A DNA stretch of 64,000 nucleotides from [Eubacterium] saphenum (lineage in GTDB: Bacteria > Bacillota > Clostridia > Lachnospirales > Anaerotignaceae): contig SFGI01000004.1 of assembly GCA_004557645.1 (NCBI GenBank), positions 1-64,000 on the forward strand, read 5' to 3'. A program made the position numbers and the translations under genes. Under the pieces are notes generated by a model that saw only the letters and a list, made by a program, of their open reading frames with translations, did not search any database and was not told the origin of the DNA. This document shows positions 17,152 to 24,673 of the stretch, one piece after another (the first letter of the stretch is position 1; each line of letters starts with the position of its first letter).

Positions 17152-18267
17152 ATGGACGAAAGAATCAAAACACTGGCATATAACTTGGTGCATTATTCCT
17201 GTAGATTGGAAAAAGGCGAAAAGGTTTGGATCTCCTGCAACGGCATCCACCCTATGCCTTTGGTGAAACAGATCATCAAGGAAGTCTATCAGGTAGGTGC
17301 TGTTCCTTTTGTGCAGCTGATGACAAATTCTCTGGAACGGGAACTGCTGTTGGGCGCAACAGAAGAACAGCAGAAAATGCTGGCAGAAGTGGACTGCCAC
17401 CTGATGAAACAGATGGACGCTTTCATCGGCGTGCGGGGCGAAGATAACCTGACAGAACAATACGATGTGCCCACAGAAAAAATTGATATGCAGAACCGCC
17501 TGTATGATGACCCTGTTCATCATCAGATCCGTGTGCCCCATACCAAATGGGTCGTTCTGCGCTACCCCACTAATTCCATGGCACAGGCAGCCAAAACCTC
17601 TCTGGAGGATTTCGAGGATTTCTACTTCAATGTCTGCAATCTGGACTATGGCAAAATGAGCAAAGCTATGGACAGCTTGGTGGAACTGATGAATAAGACA
17701 GACAAGGTGCGTCTGGTAGCAAAGGATACGGATATCTCCTTCTCCATCAAGGATATCCCCGCCATCAAATGCGCCGGTGCCTGCAATATCCCCGACGGCG
17801 AGGTCTATACCGCCCCTGTACGGGATTCCATCAACGGCGTGATTACCTATAACACCCCTTCCGAATATAACGGCTTTACCTTTGAAAACGTGAAGCTGAC
17901 CTTCAAGGACGGGAAAATCGTGGATTGCGACGGCAACGATAAGGAACGTCTGGAAAAGGTATTCAATACGGACGAAGGGGCGAGATATGTGGGTGAATTT
18001 GCCATTGGCGTGAACCCCTATATCACAAAGCCTATGAACAACATCCTCTTCGATGAAAAAATCGCCGGTTCTATCCACTTCACCCCCGGCAACTGCTATG
18101 ATGATGCCCCCAACGGCAATAAATCCGCCATCCATTGGGATTTGGTGCTGATTATGACACCGGAATACGGCGGCGGGGAAATCTGGTTCGATGATAAGCT
18201 GATTCGGAAGGATGGTATCTTCGTTGTGCCTGAATTGGAATGTTTGAATCCTGAAAACTTGAAATAA
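17152..18267 (+). CDS. M29 family aminopeptidase
   Basis: This 371-residue metallopeptidase belongs to the M29 (thermophilic aminopeptidase AmpS/PepS) family, which removes N-terminal residues using a two-metal centre. Family ligand segments are visible: PDGEVYTAPV (about residue 220, Glu ligand), GEFAIGVNPYI (Glu), GSIHFTPGNCYD (His) and AIHWDLV (His-Asp). Length is normal. AAAGAAAGGAG precedes the start. The promoter must lie upstream of, or within, the P-family repeat, so the mRNA leader probably contains these hairpins. Confidence 0.93.
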   Translation: MDERIKTLAYNLVHYSCRLEKGEKVWISCNGIHPMPLVKQIIKEVYQVGAVPFVQLMTNSLERELLLGATEEQQKMLAEVDCHLMKQMDAFIGVRGEDNLTEQYDVPTEKIDMQNRLYDDPVHHQIRVPHTKWVVLRYPTNSMAQAAKTSLEDFEDFYFNVCNLDYGKMSKAMDSLVELMNKTDKVRLVAKDTDISFSIKDIPAIKCAGACNIPDGEVYTAPVRDSINGVITYNTPSEYNGFTFENVKLTFKDGKIVDCDGNDKERLEKVFNTDEGARYVGEFAIGVNPYITKPMNNILFDEKIAGSIHFTPGNCYDDAPNGNKSAIHWDLVLIMTPEYGGGEIWFDDKLIRKDGIFVVPELECLNPENLK

Positions 18268-18274
18268 AGATGAA

Positions 18275-18304
18275 AAGCCACAGAGAAATCTGTGGTTTTT
18301 TTCT
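18275..18304 (+). terminator. Aminopeptidase terminator
   Basis: CCACAGA-GAAA-TCTGTGG followed by TTTTTTT. Confidence 0.88.
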
Positions 18305-18337
18305 TTTGGATAAACTATTTCGCCGGGGGAGGGGTAG

Positions 18338-18453
18338 CGCTTGAAATTCAAGTTCTCGAAAATGTAATTGCATCGAATTTGGGCTCATTCGAGCCAAAAC
18401 ATCGGTTAGTGAATATCAGCACTCGCCCACCCCCAGAAGTTTCTTGGCAAAGC
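18338..18453 (+). repeat. End repeat R1 (left end of E1)
   Basis: About 115 bases resemble 62624-62737 (R2) and the reverse complement of 63740-63846 (R3). All three share an AAATTYAAGTTCTCGAA-type end, a GGCTCATTCGAGCCAAA palindromic core about 50 bases in, and a CGCCC-rich stretch about 90 bases in. Confidence 0.7.
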
Positions 18454-18466
18454 AACAGCCTTTCCC

Positions 18467-18660
18467 CAACTTTTTTGAAAAAAAGTTGCAAAAAACCAAA
18501 TGGTCGCTGCGCTCCTAGGCGGCAAGCCGCCATAGAACCCTTTCGTATGGGTTCCAAACCTCCTAACGACATAAGGGAAACGATGTTTCCCTTATGTATC
18601 CCTTCCCCACAGGCCCCTTCGGGCAGTATAAAGTGCCTTTCCGGCATAGCTTGCCGGTCT
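18467..18660. repeat. Tract of successive perfect hairpins
   Basis: In order: CAACTTTTTT/AAAAAAGTTG (18467-18488), GGCGGC-AA-GCCGCC (18518-18531), GAACCC/GGGTTC (18535-18554), a perfect 12-bp CATAAGGGAAAC-GAT-GTTTCCCTTATG (18570-18596), GCCCC-TTC-GGGC near 18625 and CCGGC/GCCGG near 18640-18655. No gene is visible. It fills the space between R1 and the XRE terminator. Confidence 0.65.
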
Positions 18661-18677
18661 GTCCCTCTGGCAGAAAA

Positions 18678-18714
18678 TAAAAAATACCCTCCAAAGTCAA
18701 TAATAAAGGGTATC
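18678..18714 (-). terminator. Terminator of XRE gene 1
   Basis: On the minus strand ATACCCT and AGGGTAT pair, followed by TTTTTTATTTT, just past the gene's stop. Confidence 0.75.
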
Positions 18715-18721
18715 TTCTTAC

Positions 18722-18934
18722 TTATATTTTGTTTTTCTCAGCACCAACTAGTTCATCAACTGTTACGTCCAAAGCATTTGCCAGTTTGATCAAAACATCA
18801 ATAGAAGGCTCATTCCTACCACTTTCGTAATTTGCAATTGCGGTATAACCATAATGGATATGCTTCGCCAATTCTGTTTGAGAATACTTTTTCTGTTTTC
18901 TATATTTTCTTAGATTTTTTGCAAAATCCGACAC
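18722..18934 (-). CDS. XRE-family regulator (copy 1)
   Basis: This 70-residue protein is a single Cro/C1-type helix-turn-helix domain: YRKQKKYSQTELAKHIHYGY, then TAIANYESGRNEPSIDVLIKLANALDVTVDELVG. The GTG at 18934 is chosen because GAGGTG lies 5 bases upstream and because the paralogue at 62755-62988 starts at the same residue (SDFAKNL). The two differ at only a few of the first 68 residues, and the recognition helix is identical. It is divergent from a ribbon-helix-helix gene and probably represses its own and that promoter. Confidence 0.88.
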   Translation of the reverse strand: MSDFAKNLRKYRKQKKYSQTELAKHIHYGYTAIANYESGRNEPSIDVLIKLANALDVTVDELVGAEKNKI

Positions 18935-18981
18935 AGAATCACCTCGCAAATTTAATCCTACTTTATACTACTTTAAGCGAA

Positions 18982-19013
18982 TTGTCAATACTAAGAAGGA
19001 TAATGTAGTATTG
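18982..19013 (+). promoter_or_regulatory. Promoter and operator between XRE 1 and RHH 1
   Basis: For the plus-strand gene, TTGTCA (18982-18987) and TAGTAT (19006-19011) are 18 bases apart. CAATACTA (18986-18993) and TAGTATTG (19006-19013) form a perfect 8-bp inverted repeat touching both boxes. On the other side, two AAAGTAG repeats 10 bases apart (around 18958-18976, minus strand) cover the likely -10 of the XRE gene, whose -35 is TTGACA. Confidence 0.7.
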
Positions 19014-19035
19014 TTTCATTAGAGGTGAGAGAGAA

Positions 19036-19191
19036 ATGAGACCACTAAAACAAAAAGTAAGTGTCACGCTAGATGAGGACATCGTAAAAAGAGTAAAGGA
19101 ATTATCCGAGGAACAACAACGTTCCTTTTCTCAGTATGTCAACTTGGTTTTGACTGAACATTTAAAAGAGTTGGATAAAACAAAAAAATAA
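19036..19191 (+). CDS. Ribbon-helix-helix protein (RHH 1)
   Basis: A 51-residue protein with the Arc/CopG pattern: a strand KQKVSVTLDEDI, then two helices (VKRVKELSEEQQRS and FSQYVNLVLTEHLKEL). The N-x-basic-polar strand would enter the DNA major groove as a dimer. GAGGTGAGAGAG precedes the ATG. It is divergent from XRE 1 and has a relative in position, not in close sequence, at 63104. It has no toxin partner nearby, so it is more likely a transcription factor than an antitoxin. Confidence 0.75.
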   Translation: MRPLKQKVSVTLDEDIVKRVKELSEEQQRSFSQYVNLVLTEHLKELDKTKK

Positions 19192-19403
19192 AATTGTTTC
19201 TGTAAATATAAGGACTTTGCAAATGCAAGGTCTTTTTATTTTGCCGCCCCCTACGCAATAAATCTTGCAGGCGCACCGCCGCCGCTTTTCTCCCTGCCGC
19301 TTCCGGCACCGTAGGGAGGGAATCCCTAAGGGGAACCATCGAGAACTTGAATTTAGCGTGAAAGAAATTCCCAGCAGAATATTCCCTTTTTCCCCTGTAT
19401 CCA
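19192..19403. other. Right part of E1 and gap before metG leader
   Basis: Contains a GC-rich segment with hairpins (CTCCCT/AGGGAG; AGGGAAT/ATTCCCT-like), the right-end motif of E1 on the minus strand (19339-19358) and no coding signal. The ~110-bp core of the R1-R3 repeat (GGCTCATTCGAGCC) is missing here. Confidence 0.5.
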
Positions 19404-19433
19404 TTGACAGAAAAGCGGGAAATATAGTAGAAT
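19404..19433 (+). promoter_or_regulatory. Promoter of metG-tatD
   Basis: TTGACA (19404-19409) and TAGAAT (19428-19433) with an 18-base spacer, immediately before the T-box leader. Confidence 0.75.
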
Positions 19434-19441
19434 AATTTTTA

Positions 19442-19729
19442 TTAGGACAAACAGCTTTGAAAAGGAGAGTAAGTGATCTCCTTCTGCTGACAGAGAGCCC
19501 CGGCGGCTGAAAAGGGGCGCAGAAGAATCACCGAAGATGGCCTTGGAGCTTCGCCCCGAGTGTCTGCATCGGCAGGCATTAGGCTGCGACGGGTTCGCCC
19601 GTTATTGCGTTGCGGTAGCTATCCTTTCGGATATCTACCCACTGAGGTTTTTTCCGCGAGGAAAAAGCAAAGTAAGGTGGTAACACGGCATTTCGCCCGT
19701 CCTTTCAAAAGAAGGACGGGTTTTATTTT
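19442..19729 (+). promoter_or_regulatory. T-box riboswitch of metG
   Basis: A tRNA-sensing leader. The T-box sequence AAGGTGGTAACACGG (19674-19688) is followed by the terminator CCCGTCCTT/AAGGACGGG with TTTTATTTT (19696-19729). Upstream a long stem I region carries GAAGATGGCC, in which ATG is a plausible methionine specifier. The TGGT bulge would pair with a tRNA 3' end whose discriminator is A, as in tRNA-Met. Uncharged tRNA-Met should stabilise the antiterminator and raise metG expression. Confidence 0.9.
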
Positions 19730-19755
19730 GCACCAAAGCGGAGAGAAACCGTTTT

Positions 19756-19858
19756 CATTCAAGCCTTAAACTGTTTTTGCACACAAAGATGCAGGTTAAG
19801 GCTTGAATGAAGGTGATTTGCGGAGCAAATACATTCATAATGCTATGCATTATGAATG
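19756..19858 (+). promoter_or_regulatory. Two extra stem-loops between T-box and metG
   Basis: After the T-box terminator there are two perfect inverted repeats: CATTCAAGCCTTAA (19756-19769) with TTAAGGCTTGAATG (19796-19809), and CATTCATAATG (19832-19842) with CATTATGAATG (19848-19858) around a 5-base loop. The second ends 31 bases before the ribosome-binding site. Neither has a T-run. Such a 175-base spacer is not part of a standard T-box. Confidence 0.7.
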
Positions 19859-19905
19859 GTTTACCTATATATTTACCTAATTTTAATCAAAAAGGAGAGA
19901 TATTT

Positions 19906-21903
19906 GTGGCTAAAGAAAAATTCTATATCACCACACCCATTTACTATCCCAGTGATAAGCTGCACATTGGTCATTCCTACTGCACAGTAGCAACTGACAC
20001 AATGGCTCGTTACAAAAGACTGCGGGGCTATGACGTTATGTTCCTGACAGGTACAGACGAACATGGTCAGAAAATCGAACGTATCGCAACAGGCCAGGGC
20101 ATGACTCCCAAGGAATACACAGATAAAGTCGTTGCAGGCATCAAAGACCTGTGGAAGCTGATGGAAATTTCCTATGACAGATTCATCCGTACCACAGACG
20201 ACTACCATGTAAAAGCAGTACAGAAAATCTTCAAACAGCTTTACGATCAGGGCGATATCTACAAATCTTCCTACGAAGGATGGTACTGCACTCCCTGCGA
20301 ATCCTTCTTCACAGAAACACAGCTGAAGGATGGCAAATGTCCCGACTGCGGCCGTGACGTAGAACTGCTGAAGGAAGAAAGCTACTTCTTCCGTCTTTCC
20401 CAGTACGGCGACAGAATCATCAAATATTATGAAGAAAACCCCGAATTCCTGCAGCCCAACACACGCCAGAACGAAATGATCGCAAACTTCCTGAAACCCG
20501 GTCTGGAAGATCTGGCTGTTTCTCGTACCTCCTTCAAATGGGGCGTACCTGTAGAATTCGACCCCGGTCATATCGTATACGTTTGGATCGACGCTCTGTC
20601 CAACTATATCACAGCTATGGGCTGGGGCAGCGAAAACGATGCAGACTATCAGAAATACTGGCCCGCAGATGTTCACGTTGTTGGTAAGGAAATCGTTCGT
20701 TTCCATGCCATCATCTGGCCTGCAATGCTGATGGCACTGAATATGCCTCTGCCCAAGAAGGTATTCGGTCACGGCTGGCTGGTCATCAACGGCGGCAAAA
20801 TGTCCAAATCCGTTGGTAACGTGGTTGACCCCGTTGTACTGGTAAATAAATACGGCGTAGACGCCATCCGTTACTTCCTGCTGAGAGAAATCGCTTTCGG
20901 TCAGGATGGCAACTTCACAAACGAAGCACTGATCCAGCGCATCAATTCCGACCTGGCAAACGACCTGGGCAATCTGGTTTCCAGAACTGTCGGCATGATC
21001 GAAAAATATTTCGGCGGCAAGCTGCCCGCAGACAGAACTGCAACAGAATTTGACGCAGACCTGCAGGCTATGGCAGCGGCTACCATCCCCAAAGTGGAAG
21101 AAAAGATGGATAACATGCTCTTCTCCGATGCCCTCATCGAGATCTGGAACCTGATCCGTCGTACCAACAAATATATTGACGAAACACAGCCTTGGGTACT
21201 GTGCAAGGATGAAGCAAAGAAAGCAGAACTGGCAAATGCTCTGTACAACGTTGCAGAAAGCATCCGCATCATCTCCATCCTGATCCAGCCCTTCATGCCT
21301 CTGACACCCGCAAAGATCTGGGCACAGCTGAACATCACAGCCGGCGAACTGACAGAATGGGAAAGCACAAAGACATGGGGTCTGCTGCCCGCAGAACTGG
21401 CTGTACAGAAAGGCGAAACCCTCTTCCCTCGTATCGATATGAAGAAGGAACTGGCTGAACTGGAAGCTGCTATCAAGGCTTCTCAGGCTACTTCCATCGC
21501 AAACCAGAAGAAGGAAGAAGAACCCAAGAAGGAAGAAGCAAAAGCACCTGCCCATGAAGAACCCGAATATCCCGCAGAAATCACCATCGACGATTTCTGC
21601 AAGGTACAGCTGAAGGTGGGCGAAGTCATCGAAAGCAACGAAGTGCCCAAATCCAAAAAGCTGCTGAGAAATATCGTAAAATTCGGTGACGAAGAAAAAG
21701 TCATCTTCTCCGGCATCAAAGGCACATACGCCCCCGGCGAACTGGTTGGCAAACGTGTTGTAGTTGCTTACAACCTGGCACCCAGAAAAATGATGGGCGA
21801 AATGAGCTACGGTATGATCCTGTGTGCAGAGGACAGCGACGGCAAACTGTCTATCCTGACTACAGATGATAAAGACTTTGAAAGCGGCAGCGCAATCAGC
21901 TAA
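19906..21903 (+). CDS. metG: Methionyl-tRNA synthetase
   Basis: This 665-residue class I synthetase charges tRNA-Met. The HIGH motif is in SDKLHIGHSYC, and the KMSKS motif is GGKMSKSVGN. A CxxC...CxxC knuckle (CTPCE ... CPDCG, about residues 127-150) binds zinc. A lysine-rich linker leads to a C-terminal tRNA-binding OB domain (about 555-665; IDDFCKVQLKVGEV). The GTG at 19906 is chosen because AAAGGAGAGA is 6 bases upstream; the open frame before it runs through stem-loops. Its stop overlaps the tatD start by one base. Confidence 0.97.
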   Translation: MAKEKFYITTPIYYPSDKLHIGHSYCTVATDTMARYKRLRGYDVMFLTGTDEHGQKIERIATGQGMTPKEYTDKVVAGIKDLWKLMEISYDRFIRTTDDYHVKAVQKIFKQLYDQGDIYKSSYEGWYCTPCESFFTETQLKDGKCPDCGRDVELLKEESYFFRLSQYGDRIIKYYEENPEFLQPNTRQNEMIANFLKPGLEDLAVSRTSFKWGVPVEFDPGHIVYVWIDALSNYITAMGWGSENDADYQKYWPADVHVVGKEIVRFHAIIWPAMLMALNMPLPKKVFGHGWLVINGGKMSKSVGNVVDPVVLVNKYGVDAIRYFLLREIAFGQDGNFTNEALIQRINSDLANDLGNLVSRTVGMIEKYFGGKLPADRTATEFDADLQAMAAATIPKVEEKMDNMLFSDALIEIWNLIRRTNKYIDETQPWVLCKDEAKKAELANALYNVAESIRIISILIQPFMPLTPAKIWAQLNITAGELTEWESTKTWGLLPAELAVQKGETLFPRIDMKKELAELEAAIKASQATSIANQKKEEEPKKEEAKAPAHEEPEYPAEITIDDFCKVQLKVGEVIESNEVPKSKKLLRNIVKFGDEEKVIFSGIKGTYAPGELVGKRVVVAYNLAPRKMMGEMSYGMILCAEDSDGKLSILTTDDKDFESGSAIS

Positions 21904-22667
21904 TGAAATATTTTGAATCCCACGCCCATTACGACGATAAGAGATTCAGAGAAGATAGAGAGGAGCTCCTGCGGGAGCTTCTCCCTGCTTCCGGGGTCAG
22001 TCATGTTATCAATATCGGCTGCGATGTGAAAAGCTCTGAAATGAGCATCCGTCTGGCGGATAAATATGACTATATCTACGCTGCCGTCGGCGTACACCCC
22101 CATGAGCTCTACGATATGTCCTCCCAGACCATTGCCAAGCTGAAAAAACTCAGCGAACATCCCAAGGTAGTTGCTATCGGGGAGATCGGTCTGGATTACT
22201 ATTATGACACCCACCCCAGAGAATTGCAGCGGTTCTGGTTCCGACAGCAGCTGCGCCTGGCGGAGGAAGTGAACAAACCTGTTATCATCCATTCCAGAGA
22301 GGCTTCTCAGGAAACTTTCGATATCATCCAGTCCACCAATATCCGCCGTGGCTCCATCCACTGCTATTCCGGCTCTGCGGAAATGGCGAAGGATTATGTG
22401 AAGATGGGCTTCCATATCGGCGTTGGCGGTGTGGTCACCTTCTCCAATGCGAAAAAACTGGTGGAGACAGTGGAAGCCATCCCCATCGAAAGCATCCTCA
22501 TCGAAACGGACTGCCCTTATCTGGCACCTAACCCCAACAGGGGCAAACGAAACGACTCTACCAATCTGAAATACATCGTGGAAAAAATCGCGGAGATCAA
22601 AAAAATGACTCCCGAAGATGTTGCGAAAATCACAGAAAACAACGCAAAATCTCTATTTTTCAAATAA
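21903..22667 (+). CDS. tatD: TatD family metal-dependent hydrolase
   Basis: This 254-residue TIM-barrel protein keeps the TatD metal motifs: FESHAHYDD (HxH), AIGEIGLDYYYD (Glu), VIIHSREA (His), GSIHCYSGS (His) and LIETDCPYLAP (Asp). TatD proteins are Mg-dependent 3'-5' DNases in several bacteria. It overlaps the metG stop (TAATG), the usual metG-tatD pair, and so is under T-box control too. Confidence 0.95.
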   Translation: MKYFESHAHYDDKRFREDREELLRELLPASGVSHVINIGCDVKSSEMSIRLADKYDYIYAAVGVHPHELYDMSSQTIAKLKKLSEHPKVVAIGEIGLDYYYDTHPRELQRFWFRQQLRLAEEVNKPVIIHSREASQETFDIIQSTNIRRGSIHCYSGSAEMAKDYVKMGFHIGVGGVVTFSNAKKLVETVEAIPIESILIETDCPYLAPNPNRGKRNDSTNLKYIVEKIAEIKKMTPEDVAKITENNAKSLFFK

Positions 22668-22706
22668 AAATTTCAGAAAATTTTTCCAACTTTAAAAAAA
22701 TAGTTC

Positions 22707-22749
22707 AAAACCCGGAAAACCCTATAAAATCAAGGTTTTCCGGGTTTTT
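22707..22749 (+). terminator. metG-tatD terminator
   Basis: AACCCGGAAAACC pairs with GGTTTTCCGGGTT around a 12-base loop, followed by TTTTT. Confidence 0.9.
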
Positions 22750-22817
22750 CTATTGCAAAATAATTGCATTTTTTTGCCATATATTTTAAGGAATTCCGTT
22801 AATTTTTTTAAAAAAGG

Positions 22818-22846
22818 TTGCGTAATTGTTACAAATGTGTTAATAT
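22818..22846 (+). promoter_or_regulatory. Promoter of the 3D-domain gene
   Basis: TTGCGT and TAATAT are separated by 17 bases. It drives a leader of about 290 bases. Confidence 0.7.
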
Positions 22847-22852
22847 ATCCAC

Positions 22853-23145
22853 TGTAGAAAGCATAAAGATATATCAGAAATGATATGTCTTTTCTTTTGC
22901 AATGAAAGTATTGGCAATGAACGCAGACAGTCCTCTGCGGACATTCATCAAACTTGCAGTCAAAAAAAGAAAGCGTAAACATTATGCGGAAGTGACGACT
23001 CCCCGTGTAAATACGACTGCGACCGTCCCCCATTCAAGGACGGCAAAAGGCATAAAATCTAATGTCTATCATCTATTACTAACAGGAGCGACATCCCCTG
23101 CCATTCCCACAAAAACGGCAGTACGGCTCGTTCAAGGAGGAAAAA
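22853..23145 (+). other. Long leader of the 3D-domain gene
   Basis: About 290 untranslated bases precede the secreted-protein gene. A near-perfect hairpin (AGATATATCA-GAAA-TGATATGTCT, 22867-22890) starts it. A reading frame stays open from 22902 through the next start, rich in Lys/Arg, but it has no ribosome-binding site. I see no match to the c-di-AMP (ydaO) riboswitch core that often precedes cell-wall enzymes. The role is unknown. Confidence 0.5.
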
Positions 23146-23940
23146 ATGAAAACACATCTTAGAGTATTTGCTATCGTGGTATTTATATTGGTAATCGGCT
23201 GCGGAACAGCATCTGCTTACAGCAAAACAAATATGCAATCTGTAGTCATCAACATCGACGGTGCCCCCAGAATGGTCTCCACAGATAAGGAAACCGTAGG
23301 CGAACTGCTGGATGATCTGGCAAACACCATCGACACAGACTATATCCTGGAGGACGCAAAGGAAAGCGACCCCATCGAAGCAATGATGACACTGTCTCTG
23401 ACATCTGTTACAGAAAAAACAGTGGCATCCACAGAAGCGATTCCCTACAAAACAGTGGAACGCACCAATGATTCCCTGAAATCCGGCGAAAGCCGTGTGG
23501 TTCAGGAAGGGAAAGACGGCGTAGCATCCGTCATCAGCAAAGAAGTTTACCACGGCGACGAGCTGATCGATACAAAGTTCGTAGAAAAGAAAGTGGTAAC
23601 AGCAGCACAGGATAAAATTGTTGAGGTTGGTCCCAAAAACGTGATCAACGGCATGAAATATTCTAAAGCCATCAACGCAAAGGTAACTGCTTACACACCT
23701 TACGATGCAGGCTGCAACGGCATCACAGCCTCCGGCACTAAAGCCGGCTATGGCACCATCGCCGTTGACCCCAGGGTCATCCCACTGGGCTCTAGAGTTT
23801 ATATCCCCGGTTACGGTGTAGCAACTGCTACAGATACCGGCGGTGCCATCAAGGGCAACCGCGTAGACGTTTGCTACAGCTCTCTGAGCGAAGCATACGG
23901 CTGGGGCGTTCGAAACGTGACAGTATATGTTTTGAGCTGA
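23146..23940 (+). CDS. Secreted DUF348-G5-3D domain protein (YabE/RpfB-like)
   Basis: This 264-residue protein has an N-terminal signal or anchor (VFAIVVFILVIGCGTASA) and then a DUF348 ubiquitin-like domain (SVVINIDGAPRMVSTDKETVGELLDDL). A G5-like domain (about residues 95-165) and a C-terminal 3D domain (KVTAYTPYDAGCNG ... GTIAVDP ... VDVCYSSLSEAY) follow. The three Asp residues that name the 3D domain, a lytic transglycosylase fold related to MltA, are present. It probably remodels peptidoglycan during growth or spore revival. GGAGGAAAAA precedes the ATG. Confidence 0.9.
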   Translation: MKTHLRVFAIVVFILVIGCGTASAYSKTNMQSVVINIDGAPRMVSTDKETVGELLDDLANTIDTDYILEDAKESDPIEAMMTLSLTSVTEKTVASTEAIPYKTVERTNDSLKSGESRVVQEGKDGVASVISKEVYHGDELIDTKFVEKKVVTAAQDKIVEVGPKNVINGMKYSKAINAKVTAYTPYDAGCNGITASGTKAGYGTIAVDPRVIPLGSRVYIPGYGVATATDTGGAIKGNRVDVCYSSLSEAYGWGVRNVTVYVLS

Positions 23941-23974
23941 TCGAAACAGAATAATAACAAAACCACGACAAAGC

Positions 23975-24003
23975 AAAAGCCATCCCAATGGGATGGCTTT
24001 TTG
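23975..24003 (+). terminator. Terminator of the 3D-domain gene
   Basis: AAAGCCATCCC-AAT-GGGATGGCTTT followed by TTG. Confidence 0.88.
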
Positions 24004-24040
24004 ATTGCAGAAAAAGAACTGCTCCTCTCCTTCTGTACTA

Positions 24041-24517
24041 TTATCTTTCATTCACTTTTCCGGACAACGTTTCTATATCTATGCGGACAACGCCGGTCTT
24101 GTCCATCTTTGGCAGAATGTAATCATCAGAGTCCTTGAAGGAATGGGGTGCATATTTTCGGCAAATGAGCCGCAGCGCGTGGAGCTTTTCTTCCTTGTCC
24201 GAAACGATGACCGCTTTTCCCTCCGCCACCGCACTTTCGTAGCGATGGGTAAAGACCTCCTGATCCACATAGGCATTGGAAACACAGCTCATGCAGACCT
24301 TGGGATTCATGCGGATATTATCCAGCTTTCTGCCCTCTAAGGCACAATGGAAATAAATTTTATCCCCATCCATCACATGGGAAACAGCCACCCCATAGGG
24401 CTGTCCTTCCCCATCTGCCGTTATCAGAATGCCGTATTCCGCATTTTTGATGATCTCTCTGGCCCGTTCTTCCGAAACCAGCCTGTCCTGACGGCGCATT
24501 TTCTGTCCTTCTCTCAT
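24041..24517 (-). CDS. NimA-like pyridoxamine-phosphate-oxidase-fold protein
   Basis: This 158-residue protein has the split-barrel flavin-binding fold of the PNPOx/NimA group: MRRQDRLVSEERAREIIKNAEYGILITADGEGQPYGVAVSH, then IYFHCALEGRKLDNI and VCMSCVSNAYV. Relatives reduce nitroimidazoles or bind heme or F420; the substrate is unknown. GGAGGGATAGAAAG precedes the ATG at 24517; the ATG at 24499, after AGAAGGACAG, is an alternative start. It stands alone, convergent with the 3D-domain gene and divergent from the csoR promoter. Confidence 0.85.
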   Translation of the reverse strand: MREGQKMRRQDRLVSEERAREIIKNAEYGILITADGEGQPYGVAVSHVMDGDKIYFHCALEGRKLDNIRMNPKVCMSCVSNAYVDQEVFTHRYESAVAEGKAVIVSDKEEKLHALRLICRKYAPHSFKDSDDYILPKMDKTGVVRIDIETLSGKVNER

Positions 24518-24596
24518 CTTTCTATCCCTCCTTCTTTTCCTTCAGTCTAGCATAGGCAAAATCAAAAGAAAAGGAGATTCTCCGCAAAAATCCCTA

Positions 24597-24651
24597 TTGA
24601 TTTTTTGAAGGAGAACCTTTATAATGCAAACAGGCCCCCCCAGGGGTGGGG
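24597..24651 (+). promoter_or_regulatory. csoR-copA promoter and CsoR operator
   Basis: TTGATT (24597-24602) and TATAAT (24620-24625) with a 17-base spacer. Just after the expected start lies GGCCCCCCCAGGGGTGGGG (24633-24651), a G-tract inverted repeat of the type bound by CsoR repressors. Copper-bound CsoR should leave this site and allow transcription. Confidence 0.8.
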
Positions 24652-24673
24652 TAATAGAAGGGAGCGAATAGGA

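Larger units (their letters stand above)
18338..19358. mobile_element. Candidate small dispersed element E1
   Basis: About 1.02 kb bounded by inverted copies of one end motif. The left end reads inward CGCTTGAAATTCAAGTTC then TCGA (18338-18359); the right end reads inward CGCTAAATTCAAGTTCTCGA (19358-19339, minus strand). Inside are a hairpin-rich tract, an XRE gene (minus) and a ribbon-helix-helix gene (plus). Element E2 at 62624-63846 has the same plan with paralogous genes. There is no transposase, and target duplications are not obvious. That the ends define a moving unit is inference. Confidence 0.4.

Noticed and set aside
22902..23162. Possible 86-residue upstream gene (MKVLAMNADSPLRTF...)
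   Set aside because: No ribosome-binding site, overlaps the start of the 3D-domain gene in another frame and matches nothing I know. Kept only as a note in the leader entry.
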